Shown one piece after another: positions 26,601 to 37,498 of a DNA stretch of 64,000 nt. Source of the stretch: Sipunculus nudus (taxonomy: Eukaryota; Annelida; Sipuncula; Golfingiida; Sipunculidae); the NCBI GenBank assembly GCA_026874595.1, contig CM049321.1, positions 19,996,979 through 20,060,978 on the forward strand, read 5' to 3'. The first letter of the stretch is position 1; every line of letters begins with the position of its first letter. The notes under the pieces were generated by a model. It had not been told where the DNA came from. It was given only the letters and a program-made list of their open reading frames with translations, and did no database searches. The position numbers and the translations under genes are program-made.

Positions 26601-26669
26601 ACTTCTTGTTTGAATGTCAGGGAGTTTAACTGGAGGTCTTTCAGTTTCCATAGCTGCCATGATGTGTTA
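17471..26669 (-). CDS. EFHB: EFHB/CFAP21, EF-hand ciliary microtubule inner protein; 9 coding exons
   Basis: Join on the minus strand: 26660-26556, 25509-25450, 24825-24495, 23182-22858, 21839-21607, 21003-20821, 19565-19407, 18620-18439, 17653-17471, 586 aa, all junctions in phase with GT-AG sites. A strong Kozak ATG has an in-frame TAA 9 nt upstream, so this is the true start; human EFHB (about 833 aa) has a longer N-terminus. EF-hand loops: residues 347-358 (D.N.SG..D..D, Asp at position 12), 383-394 (canonical D.D.DG.I..E), and a degenerate third hand near 551-562. Modules with G-E-L-V-N-P and F-G-I-x-T recur four times. In the family EFHB lies inside the ciliary doublet microtubule and is also reported to modulate store-operated calcium entry. 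The gene is head to head with RAB5, as in human. Confidence 0.93.
18439..18620 (-). CDS. EFHB: EFHB coding exon 8 (residues 466-526)
   Basis: Acceptor TTTGTTCAAG, donor GAG|GTAAGA. KYGVPT (469-474) and YGLVNPS (500-506) repeat the modules of exons 3-4. Ends RDE in phase 0. Confidence 0.9.
19407..19565 (-). CDS. EFHB: EFHB coding exon 7 (residues 413-465)
   Basis: Acceptor TTTGTTACAG, donor AAAG|GTAAGA. Reads ERAKTPTENLG to LQKQIDRAIGEHRTS and GMINAVVGG. The coding strand is minus; the plus-strand frame here is a shadow. Confidence 0.88.
20430..20790 (+). repeat. Interspersed repeat family E, copy 2, in an EFHB intron
   Basis: Same order of blocks as 12,180-12,610: CTGAAGATGTCTCCACATGTC, CACTCCAAAACCAATC, GCATAAGAGCAATCACTGA, GAAACGAAAAC and (ACAG)n. 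It ends 30 nt from the exon 6 donor. Confidence 0.65.
20821..21003 (-). CDS. EFHB: EFHB coding exon 6: EF-hands 1-2 (residues 352-412)
   Basis: Completes EF-hand 1 (GRIDMADLREA) and holds the canonical EF-hand 2 loop DADKDGLISYIE, followed by FANFLNWKDKMP. Donor AATG|GTGAGT. Confidence 0.93.
21607..21839 (-). CDS. EFHB: EFHB coding exon 5: start of EF-hand 1 (residues 274-351)
   Basis: Acceptor TTTGTTTCAG, donor G|GTAAGT. Reads IKDTLNVPPD to HTFGILVKPDE, a GAGDLI..RNPD module, then FEDLLAAFRFYDRNGS, the entering helix and first half of EF-hand 1. It has no internal Met-initiated frame, so a Met-based ORF scan misses it. Confidence 0.92.
22858..23182 (-). CDS. EFHB: EFHB coding exon 4 (residues 166-273)
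   Basis: Acceptor AATTTTTCAG. Holds the second GELVNP (170-175) and KFGIPTP (220-226) modules. Donor CC|GTGAGT, ends phase 2. Confidence 0.92.
24495..24825 (-). CDS. EFHB: EFHB coding exon 3 (residues 56-165)
   Basis: Starts PDSPGVVRKF. Contains the first GELVNP (107-112) and NTRFGIRT (156-163) modules. Donor AAAG|GTATTA is less typical. Ends phase 1. Confidence 0.9.
25450..25509 (-). CDS. EFHB: EFHB coding exon 2 (residues 36-55)
   Basis: A 60-nt exon, acceptor TTTTTTTCTCAG, donor AGG|GTAAGT, phase 0 both sides. AGKLTATSD to QPVER. Confidence 0.88.
26556..26660 (-). CDS. EFHB: EFHB coding exon 1 (residues 1-35)
   Basis: MAAMETERPPVKLPD onwards, donor GCC|GTGAGT, phase 0. Acceptor TTCTTGCAG at 26,670, 9 nt before the ATG, shows that an upstream non-coding exon exists. 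Confidence 0.9.
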
Positions 26670-28046
26670 CTGCAAGAATAAAACATTTGAAAATAACTGC
26701 ATACAAAGATTTTATAGTTGATTAAAAGATAATGGGGGTCACCTGAAATGCTCCACTTAAAACACTGGTGCTTTGCAGACTTGTGAAGGAGATAAACTCA
26801 CTTTATGTCAAATTTGTAGTCAAACCATAGATTAATAAATCATCATTGAATATATTGACGCTAGACTGTGTCATAATTTATTTTACAAAATTATGTCATG
26901 TTTTGTACAACTAAACAATATATAATTGAAGTCCAAGGCATGATGTTGACTGGCGACCATGTTTGTTGGTGAACCAACTACAACAGGAAACACACTTGTT
27001 TGACTATTTCATATGATTACTATACAGTATTACACAGATTTAACAGATATTCAACAAATTATGCAAGTTTGTTTTACTTCAGATTTGAAGTTTGGTATAT
27101 GTCTCACAGATTTTCATCACAGGTATCCAAAACATCCTAGTTTTGGGTTTTTGGAGGACAGTAAAATTGTGAAGTGCCCCCTGTGGCTAAAATGCAGAAC
27201 TATTTATTCATTTGGAAAAGTTGTAATTCTTCATGTTGACCAAATTTGTGCTCCAACAGAACTTTTGCAGAGAATCCCTGACCCATTCCCTTTTATAATA
27301 ATAAAAAATTTTCCAGTAATGAGCACATTCCAACTGGATAATTTCTCAGGACATAAAAATAAGCAGTACTTGTAGAAAAGCAGTAATTTATGTGACACAT
27401 AAATATATTCCATTTCAGATGTGTTACTGTGAGGCAGTATATTCTCTAATTTTTACATTAATACCTAGCTCAAACATAGACCTTCATGTCCTACAAATCT
27501 GTTGGACAGATATTTAGATCCATGAGCGTAACATAAATTCATTGTAGAACTATCGCAATCAATTGGTGATGATAGTTTCAGAGACCTCAACTGACATGAC
27601 AAACACAGCATTTATGTGACCTGGTGTATTGGGCCACAATTCCTGTCAATTAGGAGATGCCTAGCCTGATTTGCCAAATAAATGTGATAGATGTAGCTGC
27701 TGGCTGTAACATTGCATGTTGTGCACAGGGGTTACTCAAGTGCTGTACCTGCCATTTCAGTCTTGGGCCTTTCATAACAAATTTCTTGCAATAGGAGGAA
27801 CATGTTTCAGAATATGGTCTACATACGAAATATGGCAAAGGGGTGTTGAATAAATTGTGTGCTTACAGTTACTGAACTATTATTAAATTATCCATGGATA
27901 TAGATGGGGTCCAGGGAACCTGTTAGGGTTGGGGTGGCATACCCCATCTGACATTTTATATTAATGTAAAAATAATTGAAATAGTTTTCGTTTTACTCAG
28001 TAGATGGCGCTTGGCAACAAAACAAAACATCTAAATCACCCTGTTC

Positions 28047-28145
28047 TATATATAGGTCTTCCAAGGCACAGTTAATAGGGTGTGGGACTCCTCATAAAAC
28101 TGTGGGTTTGATTCCAGACAGAGACAACTTCTGAAATTCACTGAC
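28047..28145 (+). mobile_element. tRNA-derived SINE head, family 1
   Basis: A-box-like GCACAGTTAATAGGGTG and B-box GGTTTGATTCC, followed by AGACAACTTCTGAAATTC. Same tail as the copy at 29,711. Confidence 0.5.
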
Positions 28146-29710
28146 AATTCATGTTTGGAAAACAGTTATACATAGTCTGTCCCAATACCTGTGTCCGCAT
28201 GTTTTTTTTGCAATAACTGTTGTAAGAGTAATCATTTTACCTAAAATGTTTGCAGCTGTTCAGCCAATTTTATGCAAAGTAATAATATATCAAGTAAAAA
28301 TTATTCAGTCTGAGATGCTTTACATTGTTTATACTGATGACCCTTGGATGGTGTCTTTCAGGTACAGCTGGATGATAAGTTTACGCATAGAAGACTTACT
28401 ACTAGTACACCTAGTCAATAATGATGTCACAAAGGCGTCGCAAAGGTCAGCCATGTGTGACTTTGCATGACTGACATCATCAGCTGGAATGACTTAAATA
28501 TATGTCTGTTCTTCTGTGATTCAGATATCTCGATCATCACAAACTGTTTTCTCATATTTTTGGAATGTCTCGTACATATTTAATGCAGGGTAAAAACATT
28601 TTTCACTGTGTTAGGTCGCAAGTTTAATACTGTCTCTGTTAATATAAAATCTCTAAAAAATTATCACAGATAAACATGATGAAAAGTGCTTGGACGGGGA
28701 CGGACTGTACACTATAGTCCGCCCCATCCCACCCTTATAGTATAGTGCAGTATAGCCCATAGCTTTCGTGCTCTCTCCTTACGCTTCGGTTCCCTCCGCT
28801 GAGAGAGCCCTAGTACGAGGTGTTTGAAAATTGGAGACATGTCACTGGACAATAAAACAATAATCTCCCAGCTAAAAATGTGTCATATATAAGGATACAA
28901 ACATATTTGTGTCATATGGCAACATAACATACCACTTTAAAATTGTCATGTCCATTAACAGTTGCATAAGGTAGGTCTTGATCTCAAGCGGTAAAAACAA
29001 GCATGTCTGGAGGGGATTTCCTTGGGGTTCCCAACATAAAACGTCATACCCGTTGTCAACCTCCAGCGCAGAGTCAAGATATCTTGTGTTTATCCTAAAC
29101 ATTCATGAAAAATTTCTGTACGGAGAATCATGCATCACACGTACCACACGGTGACTGTCCCAACTTTAGGAACAACTGTCAGGTCCAGGGAAGGTAAACT
29201 TTTAAAATGAGTACGGTTTAGGCACCCTAGCAGGGGTTACAACAAAATTTCTTGTTCAGGCGAATACATTGACAATTTTTGCCCCAGAATGCGAAAGTTT
29301 CCCTGTAACAAACACAATATTTAATTTTATAGGAATTTTTGCCCAGTACAGGATTTAAGTTCTCCAGTTTACTTGAAGCTTCGGCAGAACTATAGAAACC
29401 GGGCTTCAGCCTACGGCCTGTACAACGAGTGTCACATAATAAATTGTTTCCTGGAAAAAGCCGATACATATCATTTTCCTCAGAATTCCCGTATTTAATT
29501 TTGCTCATAGGTGGAGTTTATTATATTAGAGGAGGAGGGGTCCAGGGAACCTGGGTACCCGGTCTGAACGGGGGTGTGGGGGCGGAGCCCCCACCTAAAG
29601 CTTAATTTTCCTGTTAAAATAGTAAATGGTTTCCCATTTTCGTGATAGATGCCTCTTCAATCGCAGATATAAATGAACAAAACTTGCTCCTTCTGGTATC
29701 TCGTCTTCAC

Positions 29711-29800
29711 GGCTCATTTAGTAGCGTGTAGGGCTCCTAGTCTAGAGATCGTAGGTTCGATTCCCGATTCAGGCGACTTCTGATGCTTAGTACTTGTTTA
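29711..29800 (+). mobile_element. tRNA-derived SINE head, family 1
   Basis: GGCTCATTTAGTAGCGTGTAG followed by a perfect B-box GGTTCGATTCC at 29,754-29,764, then GGCGACTTCTGATGCTTA. The arms do not pair as in a real tRNA. Confidence 0.55.
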
Positions 29801-30599
29801 TGTTAGAAGAGGTGAATGTAGGGACATCTACAGGGAAAAGAAGGAGTTAAAATAGGGAATGAGAGGAGACAATTTTATTTATATGTTCCTCAATAGAAGC
29901 GAAGCCCGCGTTCTATAGTGGCTCCGAAGCTTCATATGCGACGGGTATCTATGGAATTGATACATACGCCACATTATAACATGCACTTAAGTGTAGTATA
30001 CAGGTAATAAATGAGGAAATAAGCAGAGAAAATGAGCATTTTTTACCCCTTATAATATGGACCAGATTCCTGGAAAGATGTACAAAAAACATTTGGTCAA
30101 TCGTCGATAAATCATAATGTCCGTCCAGCAGAAAGATATCACACTTACTGAACATGAACTTGATGAAGGTCCATGTGTATGGAGTGTCACACTCACAGTG
30201 TGGGTTAAACAACCTGTTGCTTTAAAGTATATTAATAATTGTTACATTTTGCGGTTTACATTTGGGTATTACTTACCTTTGTTTTCAAAATATCAAACTT
30301 ATTGTAGATCCTGTTATCTTCTTAGTTTCTGCACTGAAAGGCTATATAATACTGATGGAACAAACAAATCCCCCACTTAAAAACTGCCCTCCCAAGATTT
30401 ACCACAACCTGTCTGTTGTGTTTTACGTAGCAACCAGGTCAAAGGTCATAATCTCAAAACCAGGTTTCCCCTTAACAAGACGTTCTATACGTTTAACATA
30501 ATAAATGAGATATCAAAACCTGTTTTGATTGCGTAAAATTAATCCATCATGAAATTTAAAAATTATTAAGATATTATTACAGTGGTTCACAGAAATTTT

Positions 30600-31260
30600 G
30601 AGATATCATATAGCACTATTTCCGGTTCCTGTATGACGTACAAGTGGGGATGATCTTTGTAATCTAAGGTGCCCAGAGGAAAGAGAAGTGCTTCCGCTTC
30701 AATGTCAACATAAGACGGAAATTTACATTTGAAAGGTTCTCAGGTAACAATATTGACACTATGATCATAATTACTTATAGACATAACATATGGCGCAGTA
30801 GTTTTCACGGTAAAATGGCGTATGTATGTATTTTAGTGCGTTTTATCATGGACTTGAAATATATTCATACACCGGAAGTAGTCCCGAATCTGCATAGAGG
30901 GTGGTTCGATGAATTGGATTGTATTTTGACAACTGTTTACATGCCAATTTCCCTCTAATAATTACTTACAGAAGCCAACGTACTCTAAGGAATAATAGGG
31001 TAGGTAATAACACCATTATGTGGCCGTATTGACGCCATTTTCATTGCCAAACGGGGCTGTTTAGTCCCCCATTTCTCTCTCCCCTCCCCCTTGCGACTTT
31101 GACAGCCATGAAAGAGAGTTCTTGATTGGACGTTTACTCTCACGTTGGGATGAGATCACTTCTCAAAGACTTTGTTTAGGACCTGAACTTAGACCAGACA
31201 GCCATATGCGCAGTAAAAATTGTCCAGCCACGATATTAGAGGTTGCCTTTGTATGCAAGG
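30600..31260. promoter_or_regulatory. Candidate bidirectional EFHB/RAB5 promoter
   Basis: This stretch has more CpG than its surroundings. It holds ETS-type sites (TTTCCGGTTCC near 30,615 and CACCGGAAGTAG near 30,871), YY1-like AAAATGGCG near 30,812 and its inverse GCCATTTTC near 31,035, and good donors pointing both ways (minus at 30,968, plus at 31,260). Transcription start sites cannot be read from sequence alone. Confidence 0.35.
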
Positions 31261-34096
31261 TAGGTACAGAACCATCACCAAAGCGCATATACTGTCATCC
31301 GCTACTGCAAACACTCCCACCGAATCTGATGTTGGTTTGTTATGGGTAGCTGCGCAGGAATTCCTTCAATCCTTGCTCATGTTTATCTCCTGTCAGATTT
31401 TACTATGGTCGGGCTAGGGTAGGTGTACTTTGTCATTGTTACATAAATGAACATTTTGACAGGGTTCCCAATTTCTCTAGGCTGTGTTTTCTCCCATGTG
31501 TGTAATACATTTCCTGGTGGAGGTGTTCACGTTTGTTTTTCAGAGGATGTGTTGATTTTCTTTGGTTATTAAATTTGCTTGGTTTTGAAATGTTGTCCTC
31601 CTCATTCAAGTTATTGACTGTTAAGTAATGGTAAAACAAGAGAAACCAAGGTCCATATTGTGTGTATAAAGAATTTGTTGATAATTAAAACTTTTTTAGC
31701 CTGCTGCTGTTTGTTTAGTGTAAAAGTGATTTGCTATTCTCCATTCCAACACCCTAGTCCACCTGATTTTAATACAGTGCACAGTGTGTACTGATGCTTA
31801 CCTTTATTAATCTAAGAAGTAAGTCTGGCAGTTATCTTATAGCAAAATAATGCTCTCTCCCATTTATGGCTGCAATTCGCCCGACACGGGCTCCATCCAT
31901 CATCTGTGATGGAGTCTGACCGTCCGCCAGGGAGAGTCCACCCTGCGGTATTTGGAGGGACCTGTAAAATGAAACTACAGTGCTTGTTATGCGATAGAGA
32001 AGCAGTCTTGTATTCATATATAGAAATGAACTTAATGTGTATCAAATTATATCAATATATCACCTTTATGTGAGCCTGTAGATGTTTTTTTATCCCTGAA
32101 CTCCTTGAATTCAGTTGTTGCCATCCTTCCATGCAGAAGTTGTATATATACCGGATTGAGCCGAAGCAATATCTGATTTCATTTTGAGTAAGTGCCCATA
32201 CTTTCTTGTATATTAGTTATTCTGCAGAAGATTTAGTCCCAACAGCCTTAGCATCGGTATCAGTGATAATATGTGAAGGTTGTTGGGTGTCCTCACGCTA
32301 CACAAGGCACATACATTTCTGAGGGTTTGCATGTATTTGTGCAAACTTTCATGACAATTAACTTTTTGGAGGCTGTAGCACTTGACACTTGTTCACTATA
32401 TGTGAGCACTGCAGACTGTAGCAAGGCTTCCATTAGCCCTAGCTCTCGTGCTCACATATTACGGTACACTGTGCAAGAGCCCTAGAAGTTGATTTAATAA
32501 AACTGGACACATTCCACATGAAATTAAATTCTTATATTTCCCCTGAAAATGTTGTATTAGTTATGAAATAAAGATATTCTTATCAAATGCCCAAATAACA
32601 TACCACTTAGTGTTTGTCCACTTTAAAAGTTGATTAGAATAATACATTGTCCTTATAAAAGGTGATACACAGGGAACAATGTCTGCTCTGGGTTTTCCCA
32701 CAACCACAGCTGGCCAGCAGCCGCATGTGTAACCAATTGAAACAGGCCATTTTGGCTCAGCAAGCAAAGTTCACACAGTTCATTGTGTCCGATTCTGAGA
32801 CAGTTTCAAGCACCAGGGTTGCAAAGTTTTATAAGCGAGTCTTGTATAGATACAAAAACATAATATTTAGCTGAATTTCTTGCTCATTCAAAGCACTATA
32901 TCTTTCAAAGAATACTTAAGTTTTCTTGTCATAAATACTATATTTGATTTTTACACTTTTTTTCCTGACAAGTTATCCAGTTTACTCTGAAGCTTTTAAT
33001 GCAGCAAGATCCTGGATATTGTTGTATATAATGCATATAGGCTTCCATATGATTAATTCAGAAAGGAATATGACCAAACAGATGCACATTCTTATGAGTT
33101 GCAACATATCAGTTACAACCTAAGCTGATGGTCTCAAATTACTTACATTAGACAGTTTGTAGTGGTATTTGTGTTTCATATGTTTGTAACATCTGTATGC
33201 ATCCCTCTTGCATTGCTTGGTGAAACGGGTATGGCCACATTCTGACGCCATTATTTTTGCACCTCTTTCTAGGCAGGTCAATAATGCCATGGCATCACGA
33301 AGTAAATATGTTTATTTCATGCTTGTTTAAATCATCATAAAGCACCACTACATTACCTTTGTAGTGACAAACAAATATATTTGAAAGAAATATTGCCAAA
33401 AAATAATTTGACATTTGTGTTAGATGGTGACGATTAAAGCTAGGAGTGACTCATTTTCATTAAAAATAAAAGGTTTTAGACTATAAATACATATTGTGGA
33501 AGTGGTTAATTTTGCGTGTCTGAATTTTCGTCCCCTTTTTTTTTTAGTCCAGCCAGATTGCGATCCTGTCTTTCTTGCTTCAGGATCTTTATCTGGGCTG
33601 GACATATCTGTCCAGCCTAGATTACAATCCTAAACTTGACCAGCCCATATTGCGATCCATGCTTTTACTATCACAGGAGTGAAACATTGGATGTTTTACC
33701 AACTTGTTTGGTATTGCATGGTACCATTTCCCCATAATAAATACATTTATAATACAAAAAGGCACTTCACTCCTTCCTATCACAGGAGTGAAACATGGAA
33801 TGTTTCACCAACTTATTTAGTTTTGCATGGTACCATTTCTCCATATTAAATACAATATAGGCCTAATATATATAGGTTCATTAAAAAAAATGTTGCTTGT
33901 TGAAAAAAGGTAAAAAAAAAGAAACAATTTTAGGCAGTTGCTAAAAAGCAAAGCCAATGTAAGTCATCATGCAATCCCAAGTAATTATTTTGAAATTAAC
34001 CTTGAAGTGTTCATCTAAATATTATACTTTTATCCGTCATGGATCTTTTAAAAATTCAATATTTTTTTAAAACTTTAATAGTATGTATTATATATA

Positions 34097-34222
34097 CAGT
34101 GGAACCCCACAATTACAACCACCTTGGGGACTGACCTGGATCGTATATTTGGGACCAAGAAAAGTGGTGTAATTATGGCGTTGGTCGTAATTGCGGGGTG
34201 GTCGCAAGGCGGGGTTCCACTG
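34097..34222. mobile_element. 126-bp MITE with TA target duplication
   Basis: Ends CAGTGGAACCCC and GGGGTTCCACTG are perfect inverted repeats flanked by TA. The inside is also self-complementary (AATTACAACCACC against GGTCGTAATTG). Mariner/Tc-type target preference. Confidence 0.85.
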
Positions 34223-34880
34223 TATTTGTTTCCAGTAGTTGTTCTGCTTGACTCATTGGATTTGGTCTGATTAATTAGTTACCTATTCATGGTGCCTGGA
34301 ATCCTGTGATCTTTCCATGTGCTTAAATAAACTGACTGATATGATTCATAACTATAGCAAGCTATATTAAAATAAAAATTGTTGTGATCTTTGTTTCATG
34401 TTTTTATAATACCTTTCACAAAATTTGTCTACTATAAACATGAAAAACATAAGTGCATAACCATGTAATTTTATGAGTACATTGGATAATATACAATCAC
34501 TGGGTTACATGCAACAAAGTGGCCCAATTTTGTAATGTACCCTTGAAGGGTTATAGACCATTTCATGATCTTAAATGACAGAAGTCATATTTCAAACTCA
34601 AATCATTGAGATACTGTTTGATACCTTGTATATCACTTTGTTTAGTGCAACCCCTTGTAACATGAATAAACAGTATTTCAGATCCACTCTTATTTCTATA
34701 GGTCTGGCAATTGCACAGCATTTTTATGCTACTTTTATTATGTCCTTAGTGAAAAAGCTTTAAAATTAAGTTCTTTTTCTTGAGATGTTTGTTATAATCC
34801 ACCTTGTAAGAAGTAGGCTCAAAGTGTTAATTTTTAAAACATAAAATTTTAGCAGAGAAACATGTACAAAGATCCATATT

Positions 34881-36982
34881 CAGTGTTGCTCCTAGAGTGC
34901 GGCATTGCGGCAATGCAGCAATATTTTTGGCCATGTCCCTTTGTTTCTAGGCAAGCGCGCCCATGTGGACGCAATATTTTCACATGCGTCCCCTTAAAGT
35001 TTAAATAATGCGACCCTTAAACGAACGTAGTTATATGAAAGATTTGCGGGAATCCTCCGGTAGGAATCTCTGAGAAAACCATATATGCGGGATTACATGA
35101 TACACATGCTGTGACACTGATTGAATGGTAACACCATCGATGTCAAGAATGCATCGCCTCTGGGTTGGTCCACACATAAGAAGGGGTTGCACATACACTA
35201 AGAGATTGATGTTCTTGTGGTCGGGATAAAGTGGCAAGCGAGTGTCCAGAGCTCGACAGGATGTTGTTTAGCCTACATAATCTCACATTAAGATGCATTT
35301 TAATCATTTAAAAATTAATATGAAAAAAATATATATTTATTTATTAAAAGAAGTTTAGAAAGTGCACCCACGGTCTACATGATCAATCTTTACGACATTT
35401 TCCCTATAAGATAATCCGCGATGTAAGGTTGGAAACGTGCTCCCCGGCATTTCGAAATGTTCTTATTTCATGATGCCAGGCAGTTCTCAACAGCGTATAC
35501 AGTTAAGAAATACACCAGGTTGATCATATAAATTACATTATAATGCCTCAGATGATTACGATTGCTCAGACGATTATTTAGCTCAAGGCAACTCAGTTCA
35601 GGTCTCCCACATTCGCAAACTACCGGTCTATGCCTGTCGTGACATCATTTCTTGGAAGACAAGCCAATCGATAGCCGCTCTTTTTTCTATATTTGCATAT
35701 TTCTATCCTGGACTGAACGTTTAATTTGAATCATAGGCATATGACTATGATTTGAATGGGAACTTCCTCGTAATTTTCAAGCCTCATGGACACATGATCT
35801 CTTAGCCCTAGTACCTGTCCTCTCTTACTACGCTATATATACGCTGTGCGAGATACCGCCGCATTTAATGCAGCTAGTGATCTCTCTGTTCCCTGGTATG
35901 TATAAAGAAGCCTGAGCCCGGGAATATACTTCGACGAAAGTGCTGACTGAATTACTTCACTATCGCGGTTTAATTGATATGAAAATGTCGTAACTAAGAA
36001 GAACCCAACTATTTCATTGTTACTTGTTTTTCATTTTCTCTGACCAATAATATGGACATTTAATCGTTTGTTACTGGTTGAACTAGTAGTTAAAGCTGCT
36101 GCCGCGCCGGCAGCATATTTTCCCGGTTAAGCTAACATCGTTTCCACGGCGACGTACATCTAGGCTAACACGGGTATATACCGACAGAAAGATTCAGTTA
36201 CTGATCTAAATAGTTCGAATGTTTTATTTTTTAAAAGAAATTGTGGTGTCTGGTCTTTTGATACTTGCATTAGAATTATAGGCCTAATAATGTAGCACCG
36301 GCCGCAAACTTTCCCGGCTAAACATGTAGGCCAAACATCGTTGCACGGCACCGCCAACGCATAAATGACACGTCGTGGGAACCAAAATTTCGACGATTAT
36401 TCCTTTCATACTTTCATACAAACAATTATGTAATATGCAGTGGTGACGCTGGCAGCAAAATTCTCATTGTACCACGACAGCTTACGCTAGCACGGCCGAC
36501 TTTCTGAATAACCTATTCTTATCAAATTTATCGACAGTGAATAAACCCCTGCCTAAATGTGTATATCCTTTGTCCATATTGAGTTGTTCACAACATTAAG
36601 TTTCGATATTGATTTGCCACTTTGAATGGCACCAGTTGTTGCGCGATCCGTCAATTAGCAATGAACATGATTGTATGTCACCACTTTGCAATCTGTACAT
36701 CAATGTACCGTTATTATTGATCTTGAGACATGAATTGTATTGCCTTCAGTTTTAATGCGACTTATAAGTGATTACATGTAAAACATGTAACAATTCCAAC
36801 CTTTACAAATATTAATAATTCATTCCAAATGCCCAAAACATACTACATTCATATTACATAGATTATTTTAAGATAATATTTTGCTTCGAAGACATTGTCC
36901 CCACCTAATTTTGGTGTGTCCCCCAGAAATTACATAAAGGGGCCCGGTGTCCCTTTGCTTTTCATGCCTAGGAGCAACACTG
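34881..36982. mobile_element. 2.1-kb element with CAGTGTTGCTCCTAG ends, nested
   Basis: Inverted ends CAGTGTTGCTCCTAG and CTAGGAGCAACACTG, flanked by the 5-bp duplication ATATT (34,876-34,880 and 36,983-36,987). The tail region has GTCCC-rich inverted segments. No transposase reading frame was recognised. The ends are hAT-like, but a 5-bp duplication is shorter than the usual 8. Confidence 0.65.
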
Positions 36983-37400
36983 ATATTGTTAATTGCTGCC
37001 ATTGTAGATTTCCAGAGGGGAAAAGTGTGTTGAAAGAGCACACTTCAAGCACTGGTGCAACCGCCATTTTCAAGGCTGAACAGATTGGTGCCAACAAACT
37101 ACTATTAACTGCCTATGTGTAGTATAATTGTATTTATTATGGATAAATGGAACCCATGCAATACTAAATAAGTTGGTAAAACATCCAATGTTTCACTCCT
37201 GTGATAGTAAAAGCATGGATCGCAATATGGGCTGGTCAAGTTAAGGATTGTAATCTAGGCTGGACAGATCTTAGATCCGTCCAGCTCATATTGCGATCCT
37301 GAAGCAAGAAAGACAGGATTGTAGTCTGGCAGGACTAAACTGGGATCGCAATTTGGGCTGGACAGATCTAAGATCCGTCCAGATCGCAATTTGGGCCTTG

Positions 37401-37435
<35 letters not shown>

Positions 37436-37436
37436 A

Positions 37437-37496
<60 letters not shown>
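37401..37496. repeat. (CA)n(TA)n compound microsatellite
   Basis: (CA)10 followed by interrupted then perfect (TA)n, directly abutting the end of the foldback element. Confidence 0.95.

Positions 37497-37498
<2 letters not shown>

Larger units (their letters stand above)
33545..37403. mobile_element. Long-inverted-repeat (foldback-like) element, left end truncated, with nested insertions
   Basis: The left arm (33,545-33,850) and right arm (about 37,148-37,403) are inverted copies: GCGATCCTGTCTTTCTTGC, CCAGCCCATATTGCGATCC and GGTACCATTT.CC-type blocks recur in reverse. The right end finishes GGGCCTTGACA, identical to the ends of the 49.3 kb element. The left end begins after a poly-T run and lacks roughly the outer 170 bp. 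The interior holds a short MITE and a 2.1 kb element. Confidence 0.7.

Noticed and set aside
28680-28830. Hairpin-forming GC-richer segment (CTCTCTCC...GGAGAG type)
   Set aside because: Short imperfect stems, no recognised RNA family; probably a repeat fragment.
29711-29790. tRNA gene
   Set aside because: A perfect B-box is present but arms and anticodon stem do not pair, and a relative with the same tail lies at 28.05 kb, so it is a SINE.
31803-31961. Minus-strand segment with acceptor, donor and a short tail-like frame (SLQIPQGG...)
   Set aside because: All three frames stop before the donor, so it was not called coding; kept only as a possible leader exon of EFHB.
33147-33251. Minus-strand ATG exon candidate (MASECGHTRFTKQC...) with GTAAGT donor
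   Set aside because: Cys/His-rich and tempting as a first exon, but no convincing second exon follows; short open stretches with a donor occur by chance.
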